This document shows, in pieces, positions 33,765-43,989 of a DNA stretch of 64,000 bases. The stretch comes from Zygaena filipendulae (taxonomy: Eukaryota > Arthropoda > Insecta > Lepidoptera > Zygaenidae). Each line of letters opens with the position of its first letter. The stretch's first letter is position 1. The stretch lies in contig OU015671.1 in the NCBI GenBank assembly GCA_907165275.2, forward strand, positions 8,277,001-8,341,000. Reading direction: 5' to 3'. The translations under genes were made by a program, and so were the position numbers. The notes beneath the pieces are model-generated. The model was not told the origin of the DNA. It did not search any database and saw only the letters and a program-made list of their open reading frames with translations.

Positions 33765-34562
33765 AATCTTTTTTCCAGTGTAATTTTTGTAATCGGTTTC
33801 AAAATACGCATAAAGTTTTATGTTTGTGGAAATTTCTCTTATAACCACACACACACACATTTATTACACAGCACACCTTTCTATTTCCTTCACAATATTT
33901 TTTGAAGTGTCTATTTTTACTGTTTCTTATTTTGGACCTTTTATGTGGGGACCAATAAACTCATTTCTTCTTCTTCTTCATAATAACATGCAAAGTACCT
34001 ACTAAAGTTTTGACCCTTTTTCATAATAGAAGTTGGAGCAAAAAATTTGTCATGTGTCAACAGTAGAAGTCCTGTGTGTTCTAGACTCGACTATTTCGGG
34101 TGAAAAAAATTCCCATGGTCAGATCAATATTTATTAATTTAATTAGTTAGATTCCAGACGTCTTTCCAAATAAAAAGATCCCTCTTGTTTGAATTTTTCT
34201 AATTCAGCATTTTTGCCGTTAAAAAAAAATTAAGTATGGTGGGCATACAAATTATTTTTAGGTACCTACACAATACACATAGATAAGTACGAGTTAACCG
34301 ATTTAACGTTAGTAATTTTTTTAACATCTTATTGTTGCCGATTGCACGTCACGTTTCCTTTCTGTCCGTGTAATCGGAGACCGGTCAACGGTCACTTTTG
34401 TTGTCCCATCGCGACTAATTCGTTCTACACAATACATAATATAACACTGCGGTCAGTAGATACATTTGTGCGGTAGCAACGAGTCGCGTTATCATAATCA
34501 TAATAATAATTTTGTCGAATATGTATGGCGTTAGTTAAAGTTTATCGGAACAATATTTGGTC

Positions 34563-36812
34563 ATGAAGCGATGCGCTGTGTTGATATTAGCGCTGGTGCT
34601 GGGGAGCGCGGCGCTGAACCTGGAGTACCTGGACCCGACCAAGCTGCAGACGCGGGCCAGCCCCGGCGAGCAGCAGCGCGCCGCCGCGCGGGTCATCGCC
34701 GGCTACCTGGACGGCGTCACCGTGCGCGTGGACAGCGCGCTGTTCGAGGCCAGCAAGGACGTCTTCGAGATAGAGAGCGCGGACGGCCGGCTTAGCATCC
34801 GGGCCAGCAGCGGCGTGGCGGCGCTGTGGGGCTTCAACCACTACCTGAAGCGCTACTGCGGCGCGCACGAGGGCTGGCAGGTGCGCCAGCTGCGCCTGCC
34901 GCGGCCGCTGCCCGCCGCCCGCGAGCGCGTGGTTGCCAACGACCGCTTCCGCTACTACCAGAACGTGTGCACCGCCTCCTACAGCTTCGTGTGGTGGAAA
35001 GACAACGAGTGGCGCGACCACGTCCACTGGATGGCGATGAACGGCATCAACATGGCGCTCGCGCCCGTCGCGCAGGAGGCCGCCTGGAAACGAATATATT
35101 GGCGCGTAGGTATGACCGATGAAGAAATTGATGAACACTTCACGGGACCGGCTTTTTTGTCTTGGCTCCGAATGGGAAACGTACGAGGTTGGGGTGGACC
35201 CTTGTCGGATGCATGGCACAGTGGACAAAAAGAATTACAAGCCTATATCACCGATTACATGTTCCGATTGGGGATAGTCCCGGTGTACCCGGCGTTCAAC
35301 GGTCACGTGCCCAGAGCGTTTGCGAGAATCTACCCGGAGAAAATATTTTACAATGTATCAGCGAACAACCGATCTTGGAATGGTTTTAGTGAAGAATATT
35401 GCTGTGGCTTGTTCTTAGACCCACTAGACCCTCTTTTTGTAGATATAGGAAAATTATTTTTGGAAGAAATCACTACGGTTTCCAATACGAGTCACATTTA
35501 TAGCGTCGATCCATTCAACGAAGTCAATATAAAACCATGGACTACGTCTTTGGTGGAAGCGACAGCGAAAGCAATATTTTCGTCACTGACTCAAATCGAT
35601 GAGGCAGCGGTTTGGTTGATGCAAAACTGGATGTTTATTCACGACCCAATCGTGTGGCCCAGGAGCAGGGTGAGATCGTTGCTGACTTCCGTCCCGGAAG
35701 GTCGAATGCTCGTGCTAGATCTACAATCGGAACAATGGCCGCAATACAACTTGTACGACATGTATTTCGGTCAACCGTTCATTTGGTGCATGCTGCACAA
35801 TTTCGGTGGCACATTGGGTATGTTCGGAAGCATGCCCATAATTAACAAGGAAGTGCACGTTGCAAGATCGTCCGTCGGCAGCACGATGATAGGGATCGGT
35901 CTCACACCTGAGGGTATAAACCAGAACTACGTGGTGTACGAGCTAATGCTGGAAATGGCGTGGCGTAAGGAACCGGTGCCCGACCTGGACGAGTGGGTGG
36001 CAGATTACGCAGAGAGGAGGTACGCTTGCAATGTGACAGCTAAAGCCTGGAAATATCTGTTGAAAAGCGTTTACAGTTTCGATGGATTAAACAAGATGCG
36101 TGGCAAATACGTAGTTACTCGGCGACCGAGCTTCAAAATCAGACCGTGGGCCTGGTACAAGAGTCGGGATTTATTTGAAGCGCTTAGAATATTTGTGTTC
36201 GCACAAAAAGACCGATGCCACAAACCGAGCATCGAATACGATCTGGTGGACCTCACCCGGCAGGCGCTGCAGTACAGAGCTGAACAGCTGTATGTGAACC
36301 TCCAAATAGACCGGTTCTCTAACACCTTCGTGTTTAACGCATCTATCAATCGATACCTCGACGCTATGAATGATATGGAGCGAATATTATCAACGAATAG
36401 CGATTTCAGTGTATTTAATTGGCTGGAAAGTGCAAATAGATCCGGTTCCAGTGTTGAAGAACAGTTTTTGTATCAAGTGAACGCGAGAAACCAGATCACG
36501 CTGTGGGGACCGAACGGGGAGATCAGCGACTACGCGTGCAAGCAGTGGGCGGAGGTGTTCCACCACTACTACATCCCGCGGTGGCGGATGTTCCTCGCGG
36601 CCGCTCTCGACGCGAAACATAGAAAGGAAGTGTTCATGGAGTCGATGACGCAGACCGCCGTGAGAGCCCTAGTGGAGGAGAAGTTCTTGTACGTTGACAT
36701 CGAGCACTTGGAGCCCGAGGCTGACACGTGGACGTTAGCGGAAGAGCTTTACAAGAAATGGGCATACGTGCCGGGACTTAATGACTTGCCTATCATTGGT
36801 GGATCAGAATAA
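34563..36812 (+). CDS. NAGLU: alpha-N-acetylglucosaminidase, copy 1
   Basis: Lysosomal GH89 enzyme that removes terminal N-acetylglucosamine from heparan sulphate. 749 codons (human 743) in one exon. Residues 1-17 form a signal peptide (K-R, then AVLILALVLGSA). Family motifs: FRYYQNVCTASYSF (129-142), WRDHVHWMAMNGINMALA (150-167), the DPFNE acid/base Glu320, QPFIWCMLHNFGG (404-416) and TPEGINQN with the nucleophile Glu450 (human E316/E446 equivalents). All catalytic positions are kept. Several N-x-S/T sequons are present (NVS, NRS, NTS). A poly(A) signal aataaa lies at 37227. The first 176 codons are unusually GC-rich and nearly identical to copy 2; codons beyond are AT-richer and diverged, so the gene is a mosaic. 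The ATG at 34563 aligns with the start of copy 2. Confidence 0.95.
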   Translation: MKRCAVLILALVLGSAALNLEYLDPTKLQTRASPGEQQRAAARVIAGYLDGVTVRVDSALFEASKDVFEIESADGRLSIRASSGVAALWGFNHYLKRYCGAHEGWQVRQLRLPRPLPAARERVVANDRFRYYQNVCTASYSFVWWKDNEWRDHVHWMAMNGINMALAPVAQEAAWKRIYWRVGMTDEEIDEHFTGPAFLSWLRMGNVRGWGGPLSDAWHSGQKELQAYITDYMFRLGIVPVYPAFNGHVPRAFARIYPEKIFYNVSANNRSWNGFSEEYCCGLFLDPLDPLFVDIGKLFLEEITTVSNTSHIYSVDPFNEVNIKPWTTSLVEATAKAIFSSLTQIDEAAVWLMQNWMFIHDPIVWPRSRVRSLLTSVPEGRMLVLDLQSEQWPQYNLYDMYFGQPFIWCMLHNFGGTLGMFGSMPIINKEVHVARSSVGSTMIGIGLTPEGINQNYVVYELMLEMAWRKEPVPDLDEWVADYAERRYACNVTAKAWKYLLKSVYSFDGLNKMRGKYVVTRRPSFKIRPWAWYKSRDLFEALRIFVFAQKDRCHKPSIEYDLVDLTRQALQYRAEQLYVNLQIDRFSNTFVFNASINRYLDAMNDMERILSTNSDFSVFNWLESANRSGSSVEEQFLYQVNARNQITLWGPNGEISDYACKQWAEVFHHYYIPRWRMFLAAALDAKHRKEVFMESMTQTAVRALVEEKFLYVDIEHLEPEADTWTLAEELYKKWAYVPGLNDLPIIGGSE

Positions 36813-37226
36813 TATGGTGCACAGTTGAAGGTAACTGTTGCATGTTGTATTTATTTTAAATTTTAGTTTTCAATAGATTAGAAAAGCAATACAATGATCG
36901 TACGTCTAATTGAGCTAGATCGAATATTATAGAGTTATAGCGGAAGTTGCCTTTCGATAACAGAGGGAATTGCACTTCATACTTACGTAGCTATATGATC
37001 GTTTAACGCAAATAGATTTGAGTGAATATTACGGTTAATAGTGAATATTACCTACACATTTAAATATATAGTGGATAGAAAATTTTTAAATCGTTTGGCG
37101 CATTTCGTCCAATTCGGAATTGGTCCAATTCCCAATTGATCCAATTCGCAATTAATCAGATAAGTTATTTTTATTATATAGGAAGATTACTTATCAACTT
37201 TTACTAGGTTAATTATTTATATTAAA

Positions 37227-37232
37227 TAAAAC
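37227..37232 (+). terminator. putative poly(A) signal of NAGLU copy 1
   Basis: AATAAA 415 nt after the stop, in context aataaaactgc. The same 11-mer surrounds the candidate signal of copy 2 at 41286, which supports both and suggests the duplicated unit reaches this far. Confidence 0.5.
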
Positions 37233-37611
37233 TGCGCGAAAAATAAATTTATTCTTACTTTATTAGAAAAAAATCACACAATCATAATTAAAAACAAGTA
37301 GGTAGGTAACTATTTGGGATAAGAATATGTTCATTGTTCAAGTCTGTTCAAGTTAAATCTTATTTTTGTAAAAAATTGCCACTTCGCGATCGTATCAAAT
37401 CTTATGCATAGCGATCTATTTAGATGTAAACAAACAAAAAATAGGTATGAAAAGCAGATGAAAATATCAATAAGTAGGTAATAACGAGTTGTGAAATGAT
37501 CTTTCCGGGCAAGGTAACCTACCTGCTAAAGTCATAGCTTTTTGTGATTAGATACTATTACTTAAAAACTTGTAAATAATCTTGTTGTTAAATTCGTCGG
37601 GTTCTCACAAG

Positions 37612-37683
37612 GACTCCGTGGCGCAACGGTAGCGCGTCTGACTCCAGATCAGAAGGTTGCGTGTTCAAATCACGTCGGGGTCA
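37612..37683 (+). tRNA. tRNA-Trp (CCA), copy 2
   Basis: Identical over all 72 nt to the copy at 33693-33764, with related 5' flank (gttctcaca versus gttctcccaaca). A T5 terminator follows 7 nt downstream. It lies 1.3 kb upstream of NAGLU copy 2, partly because of a Helitron insertion in that spacer. Confidence 0.97.
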
Positions 37684-38434
37684 GTGGGTATCCTTTTTGT
37701 CAACCGATACGTGATAATACAGGAATATTGATATACTTAAATGCCCCGTAAAGTTCTTATCAGTAAACTATGAATACCTACTATGATGTGTTTATAAATT
37801 GTATAGCTTTTCCGTAACATTATTTTATGTTCAAATAAATTGTCTGTCTAACTATACAATGTAGAAATTTGATAGGGTATATAGTAGCTGGTAATGTTAT
37901 CGATCTGAAATTTAACCACTATTCCGCAATAAAAAACAAGGTTCTGTAGGTTAAATTAATAAAAACATTTAAGTATCTAACTAAAATTTATTCTAACGAT
38001 AAGTGAAGAAGAGACAACAAAGAAAAAAACGTTAGGTGGTTTGAGAAGAATAATAACAAAGTATGTATATGTATATTAGTATCTACTAACCATGGCCTTG
38101 AGCTTAACCCTGTGGCTGAACCACGCCCTTAGTTCGCTATCGACCTATATTATAATAACCTCTCTGAATAGGCGAATAGCACTGATATGGTATGGTAGGT
38201 ATGTAAGAGTGTATTTCAAATATGTACAGTTGAATTTGGTAATAGCAATACCTAACAATAAGTATAGACGTAAGCAGTTAAAAGTAAAAACTCTAGCTGT
38301 CTTGTCACTTTATTAATAAAAAAAAGATAAAATAGAGAATGTCGGTCAAGCGTAAATTGCCATAACAGTTATAGTTACCACCATACCTAAGTACCTAATC
38401 CTTTTATAAAATATTGGTCTTTCCTTATATAATT

Positions 38435-38635
38435 ACTAACTGTGCCCCGCGGTTTCACCTGCGGTAATTTCAGAGTTCCCGCGGCAATTTCGGGATAAAT
38501 AGTACTATGTCCTTCTCTGCACCCCTGACAACGTGCATGCCAAATTTCATCCAAATCCGTTGAGCCGTTTTTGTGTGATTGAGTAACAAACATCCAAACA
38601 TCCACTACACTTTCACATTTATAATATTAGTAGGA
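38435..38635 (-). mobile_element. Lep1-like Helitron upstream of NAGLU copy 2
   Basis: Full-length inverse copy. It starts ctaactgtgccccgcggttt (one change in the CTAG end) and ends cacatttataatattagtag followed by ga. It lies ~290 bp upstream of the NAGLU copy 2 ATG and has no equivalent before copy 1. Confidence 0.7.
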
Positions 38636-38927
38636 TATTATGTTAATTTATATCTTATTTTTTGCAAATGTATAGAGAAAAAGTTGTTTATTTATTTAGT
38701 AACGGATCCCTAAAAACAAGGAATAGATTGAATGCTTTTGATAACATTATTATTTATCGGCTGTGAGCACGCGACATAACGGCGCAGCGTCGGTCGGAGG
38801 CGTGCGCGAGCGAAGGGTCACCGGTCACGGGGCGGGGGCCGACGAATTCCATTAATTAAGTGTTGTTCGCTCCAATTATTAAAGGTTCATTTATAAAATC
38901 ACTCCTACCAGTGGCACACGCATCGCC

Positions 38928-41168
38928 ATGAAGCGATGCGCTGTGTTGATATTAGCGCGCCTGGTTCTGGGGAGCGCGGCGCTGAACCTGGAGTACCTGG
39001 ACCCGACCAAGCTGCAGACGCGGGCCAGCCCCGGCGAGCAGCAGCGCGCTGCCGCGCGGGTCATCGCCGGCTACCTGGACGGCGTCACCGTGCGCGTGGA
39101 CAGCACGCTGTTCGAGGCCAGCAAGGACGTCTTCGAGATAGAGAGCGCGGACGGCCGGCTTAGCATCCGGGCCAGCAGCGGCGTGGCGGCGCTGTGGGGC
39201 TTCAACCACTACCTCAAGCACTACTGCGGCGCGCACGAGGGCTGGCAGGTGCGCCAGCTGCGCCTGCCGCGGCCGCTGCCCGCCGCCCGCGAGCGCGTGG
39301 TTGCCAACGACCGCTTCCGCTACTACCAGAACGTGTGCACTGCCTCCTACAGCTTCGTGTGGTGGAAAGACAACGAGTGGCGCGACCACGTCCACTGGAT
39401 GGCGATGAACGGCATCAACATGGCGCTCGCGCCCGTCGCGCAGGAGGCCGCCTGGAAAAGAGTCTTCCAGAGACTGAACATTTCAGAGAGCGTGACAGAT
39501 GATCACGTTACTGGGCCAGCGTTTCTCGCATGGTTGAGGATGGGCAACTTCCACAGCTGGCTAGGGCCGCTGCCGCAGTCGTGGCACGACGTCCAACAAG
39601 ACATTCAAGATGAAATTGTCACCTATATGTATAGTCTCGGCATCGTCCCAATATTTCCGGCGTTCAACGGACACGTTCCTAGAGCTTTGGCTAAAATATA
39701 TCCCGCAGAATATTTCTATTCAGTTGGTAGATGGATGAATTTTGACAACGATTACTGCTGCGGACTATTTTTGGATCCAACTGGACCTCTTTTTTTAGAA
39801 TTAGGCAAAATGTTCCTAGAAGAAGTTGTTAACGGCAAACCAAGTCACATTTATCATTCTGATCCCTTCAACGAGCTCGAAGTGTTGCCGTGGTCATCGG
39901 AACTAATTACGAGTACGGCCAGAGGAATATTTCAAGCTATGACCGAAATCGACGAAAGTTCCGTGTGGTTACTTCAGAGTTGGATGTTTGTTAATAACCC
40001 ATATCAATGGCCGAAGAGTAGTGTGAAAATGTTCTTGAATTCCGTCCCTGAGGGCCGCATCCTTGTGTTAGATCTTCAAGCGGAACAGAACCCTAAATTT
40101 AACGAATATGATATGTATTACGGGCAACCATTCATCTGGTGTATGTTGCACAACTTCGGAGGCAATTCAGGAATGTTCGGTAAAGTGGATACGATAAACG
40201 AGAAAGTGAACGAAGCTCGAGTCTCAGTGAACAGCACGATGATAGGGATCGGCCTCACGCCCGAGGGCATCAACCAGAATTATGCAATTTACGACTTTAT
40301 GTTGGAGACAGCGTGGCGAAAACGGCCGGCGAATAAATACGAATGGGTCACCAGTTACGCGCAAAGACGCTACGGCTGCAACGCCACTACCCTCCGGGAC
40401 GGGTGGGTGAGGCTGTTCGATACGATCTACAACTTTAACGGAACTCAGAGGATAGACGGCTTGACGGTCGTCACTACAACCCCGAAGTTGAATTCTAGAC
40501 CAAGAAGTTGGTTCAGAGGTCGCGATGTGTTCTACGTATTGGAGAAATTTGTATTCGCACCAAAAGAATGTTGGACGGCCGGATATTACCACGACCTAGT
40601 CGATATCACCCGAGAGGCGTTGCATTACAGAGTGACTCAGCTGTACATCAACGTGGTCGGTGCATATCATGCGAACAGTTTTCTATTCTCGATCGCCATT
40701 GATCGTTTTTTGGATGCCATGGGAGACATGCAGAAGATACTGGCCACCAACCGAGACTTTAGCGTCATGGGGTGGCTGGACAGTGCCAAGAAAATGGCCA
40801 AGAATCACGAGGAGGAATACTTGTATCAAGTGAACGCGAGAAACCAGATCACGCTGTGGGGACCGAACGGGGAGATCAGCGACTACGCATGCAAGCAGTG
40901 GGCGGAGGTGTTCCACCACTACTACATCCCGCGGTGGCGAATGTTCCTTGCTTCGGCGTTGGACGCGAAACAGAACCGGGAGCCGTTCGACGAAGCGCGT
41001 ACGCAGCAGGCGGTGAGGATGTCGGTGGAGCGGCCTTTCATCGATGCCGTCATCACGCCGCTACCTGCAGAAGATCCCGTTACTGTCGCAACCTCCCTCT
41101 ACAAAAAGTGGGTGCACGCTGACGACCTAACGGACCTGCCATTGATGTACTCAACTGTCGCTAGGTAA
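38928..41168 (+). CDS. NAGLU: alpha-N-acetylglucosaminidase, copy 2
   Basis: 746 codons, intronless, GH89 family like copy 1, same strand, 2.1 kb downstream. It keeps the WRDHVHWMAMNGINM block, the DPFNE acid/base Glu, QPFIWCMLHNFGG and the TPEGINQN nucleophile Glu, so both copies look catalytically competent. Codons 1-177 differ from copy 1 by only about six substitutions and one extra codon. That extra codon puts an Arg inside the hydrophobic core of the signal peptide (AVLILARLVLGSA). Beyond codon 177 the copies diverge strongly, until a 128-nt block (40821-40948) again nearly identical to copy 1. A poly(A) signal is at 41286. Paralogous enzymes with different middle domains could differ in substrate or tissue; that is inference. 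Confidence 0.95.
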   Translation: MKRCAVLILARLVLGSAALNLEYLDPTKLQTRASPGEQQRAAARVIAGYLDGVTVRVDSTLFEASKDVFEIESADGRLSIRASSGVAALWGFNHYLKHYCGAHEGWQVRQLRLPRPLPAARERVVANDRFRYYQNVCTASYSFVWWKDNEWRDHVHWMAMNGINMALAPVAQEAAWKRVFQRLNISESVTDDHVTGPAFLAWLRMGNFHSWLGPLPQSWHDVQQDIQDEIVTYMYSLGIVPIFPAFNGHVPRALAKIYPAEYFYSVGRWMNFDNDYCCGLFLDPTGPLFLELGKMFLEEVVNGKPSHIYHSDPFNELEVLPWSSELITSTARGIFQAMTEIDESSVWLLQSWMFVNNPYQWPKSSVKMFLNSVPEGRILVLDLQAEQNPKFNEYDMYYGQPFIWCMLHNFGGNSGMFGKVDTINEKVNEARVSVNSTMIGIGLTPEGINQNYAIYDFMLETAWRKRPANKYEWVTSYAQRRYGCNATTLRDGWVRLFDTIYNFNGTQRIDGLTVVTTTPKLNSRPRSWFRGRDVFYVLEKFVFAPKECWTAGYYHDLVDITREALHYRVTQLYINVVGAYHANSFLFSIAIDRFLDAMGDMQKILATNRDFSVMGWLDSAKKMAKNHEEEYLYQVNARNQITLWGPNGEISDYACKQWAEVFHHYYIPRWRMFLASALDAKQNREPFDEARTQQAVRMSVERPFIDAVITPLPAEDPVTVATSLYKKWVHADDLTDLPLMYSTVAR

Positions 41169-41285
41169 CATTTTAATATGTAAAACACGAGATTTTTAGA
41201 TCACCGGCCAATCCGCCGGCTCTACTGAAGCCGCCGCAGGTAGGTACCACAGACATTTAATTGTTTCATTAACAGACTTTCCACA

Positions 41286-41291
41286 AATAAA
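41286..41291 (+). terminator. putative poly(A) signal of NAGLU copy 2
   Basis: AATAAA 118 nt beyond the stop, in the same aataaaactgc context as copy 1. Confidence 0.55.
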
Positions 41292-41337
41292 ACTGCTCCA
41301 CTCGTATTATTCTTTTCACTAAAGCTTAGGTATTTCA

Positions 41338-41636
41338 TCTATACTAATAATATAAAAAGATTTGATGTTTTTGTAGGTATGTTTTATTATTTGTAACGAA
41401 AAAAAATTTTTGATTTTAATAATTGCAGTTTGCATTTAGTGTAAGTATTTCAAAGTTTCAACTCCTGAAACTAGACTTTACGCATTATATTTAAAATTAT
41501 TTTATTAATAAGTATACATAATATATGGGCGTCCGAGTTTCTAAGCTAGTGTTCCTGAGTGACATAGTGTACCTACCTACTCTTTATCCCAGATTCCTAC
41601 GGAAACCCCGGAATGAAACCGTAGGGATCGACTATA
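41338..41636 (+). mobile_element. Helitron-like degenerate copy
   Basis: Starts tctatactaataatataaa and carries agtgttcctgagtgacatag. It ends cggaatgaaaccgtaggga before actatagt. It lies directly downstream of the NAGLU copy 2 poly(A) signal. Confidence 0.45.
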
Positions 41637-41640
41637 GTGT

Positions 41641-41950
41641 CTAATTGGCTACTAGACTAATTATTTTTTATCCATCGTCTAGATTTGGACACGTATTTTT
41701 TTTCTTTTTTTTACCATTAGGTAATCAAAAAATAACGGCGATACATTGAGTTGAAATTTCACGTGACGTCACAACGCAGTTTAGTTTGTACGGGGCTTAC
41801 CTATACCGAATAATGACGTCACGATAGTCCCCCATCCTAAACTTTAATGGCGCTATATCTATGTTTATTTTCATTAATTTGAAAAAGCAAAAAATACGTA
41901 ATTATTTTTTTTTTCTGACGGACTAATTAGAATTTTGATTTTCATACCCA
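41641..41950. mobile_element. TAGTCCGTC MITE, copy 4
   Basis: Contains ggacacgtatttttt, gtaatcaaaaaataacggcg, attgagttgaaatttcacg, two tgacgtca sites and ccatcctaaactttaatgg. It ends ctgacggactaattagaatt followed by ttgattttcatacccaggaa. Confidence 0.7.
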
Positions 41951-42187
41951 GGAAAATACCCAATTCTAATAAGTAGATATTTTATTTTCTCTACGTAATA
42001 GTAGGAAATAAAATATAATTATTACACTCTTTTAACTTATGTAACTAACCTTTGTTACCTAAGCACCTTCTTCAATTACAATCAGTAAACAATGCAATTA
42101 CTTATTACAATACAATGCGCGGGCAGTCGCATCCATATACATGAAGATCATTCATTTAGCCCACATAAGTATAGCATTGCTAAACTA

Positions 42188-42395
42188 TCCTACTAATATT
42201 ATAAACGCGAAAGTTTGTAAGAATGTATGGATGGATGGACGTTTGTTACTCTTTCACGCAAATACTGGATGGATTTAAACGAAACTTTACAATAATATAG
42301 CTTGTACATCAGATTAAAACATAGGGTACTTTTTATCCCGGAATTCCCGCGGGAACTCTGAAATTAACGCGGGTGAAACCGCGGGGCACAACTAG
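42188..42395 (+). mobile_element. Lep1-like Helitron, apparently complete
   Basis: Starts tcctactaatattataaacg and contains ctctttcacgcaaatactgg and catagggtactttttatccc. It ends cgggtgaaaccgcggggcac followed by aactagt. Confidence 0.7.
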
Positions 42396-42716
42396 TGACA
42401 ATATAAAAAAATGAATAGTGCGAATTTATTCAGTGCATGTGTACGAGTATATGCTTCCTTATTTCTCCGCCGTCTAAGTGGGCCCTAAGCAAGCACATAA
42501 ATTACAACTTTACATAAGTATATGCAGTACAATAACTATTTTGAAAGTTAAATTTATACCTGTACCTATGGTATTGCAAATAGCAAAAAGTTCTTTTTCT
42601 TTACTTTTATCCACAGAAGCAGATAGTAGGGACGTTAACAAGATCCAGGGGGGAAGCTGCCTTAGAGTAAAAGGCTGTGACCCTCATGTCGGGTCGTTCC
42701 TGGTACACAGGCAATA

Positions 42717-43026
42717 GGGACGTTGACGACTTTTGAAAATCAAAATTCTCATTAGTCCGTCAGTTAGAAAATTAAAAATCATTAGACACGTATTTTTTAT
42801 TTTTTAAATAAATGAAAATACACAGAGATAAAGCGCATTAAAGTTTAGGGTGGGGGCTCGTGACCTCACTTACCGCTACAATCCGCCATACAATTTTGAC
42901 GTCACCCGAAATTTCAACTCAATCTAACGCTGTTATTTTTTGATTACGTAAAAAAAGAAAAAATACGTATCCAATATTTTTTAATAATCTACAAGACGGA
43001 CTAAAAAAAATTAGTCAAATAGCCTA
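42717..43026. mobile_element. TAGTCCGTC MITE, copy 5 (best preserved)
   Basis: Runs gggacgttgacgacttttga, attagtccgtcagttag, gacacgtatttttt ... acgtaaaaaaagaaaa, aatctacaagacggactaa, aaaaattagtcaaatagcc. Both terminal repeats are readable and inverse to each other with mismatches. The core includes ttaaagtttagggtgggggc. Confidence 0.75.
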
Positions 43027-43793
43027 TTAGATAGAAGTGACGTGTTTAGTAACAGTAACTGGACACATGGTACAATAATTTCGTAAGACTTACCTACTAT
43101 ATGGTATGATGTATTATTTGTGATATGATAGAATTATTCAATATTGTATATATTCAATAAATAAATGAAAATATATTGAATAAATAAACAACTATTTAAT
43201 CAAATAAAAAAAATGTATAACTAGCTGGCCTGCGCAGTTTCACACAATCCTTTCACTCTAAGGCGCTTACTACTAACTAGCCATCTGATTCTGCAACATT
43301 TTAACTTTATACCGATCAAAAAGTAAATAATTGCCAAAACAGCCACTATGGCGGTATCCAGTTAACTTTGATGCCATACCCTCCCCATAGAGGGTAAATA
43401 CATAGTAATGTTTACGATGTGACAATCTAATAATGCTCCAGGGTAAAATAAAAGGCAAATTTGTTATCATATTCATTTCATTATTTATTTAATTACATTA
43501 TTAATAATAATAAATCTGAAATATAGAACGTTAAGAGGCGATGCGTGCACGCCGTACAACAACCACACTTCAACGAAGACAGAGTATAAGTAATCAATTT
43601 TAGGAGCTGCTCGTAACGCGCTCCGAACCAAACACGACACATATCTCGCATCAACACATTCAGTGCCGCCGACACTTTGTATTCATCTTCATTAGCCGAC
43701 ATAAAGAAAGGACAAAATTCCCTTTCCTTCAAAAATTTCACTATTATTTTACCGGGGTGATAAGAGGTACAAAAAGGTTTGACATATAAAATA

Positions 43794-43985
43794 CTAGCTG
43801 TCCCCCGCGGTTCCATCCGCGGTAATTTCGGAGTTCCCTCAGGAATTCCAGGATAAACTATACATATAAACCTTCCTCTTGAATCTTGGTGCAAACTGCA
43901 TGAAAATCCGATGCGTAGTTTTAAAGGTCTAAGCATAGGGACAGACAGAGGGACGCGACTTTGTTTTGTACTATGTACTATGTAG
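43794..43985 (-). mobile_element. Lep1-like Helitron copy (inverse)
   Basis: Starts ctagctgtcccccgcggttc. The body has cggagttccctcaggaattc and atgaaaatccgatgcgtagt. The 5' end is not clean. Confidence 0.55.
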
Positions 43986-43989
43986 TGAA

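Noticed and set aside
34557..34562. Start of NAGLU copy 1 two codons earlier (TTG)
   Set aside because: A eukaryotic gene should use the ATG at 34563, which matches the start of copy 2 and begins the region of identity.
34587..35228. 213-codon minus-strand frame antisense to NAGLU copy 1 (and its counterpart at 38952-39395)
   Set aside because: Shadow of the GC-rich first part of NAGLU; no motif, and it ends where the GC-rich tract ends.
33693..37683. Possibility that the two tRNA-Trp copies are tRNA-derived SINE heads
   Set aside because: Both are complete, perfectly paired, identical, and followed by T-run terminators rather than a SINE body.
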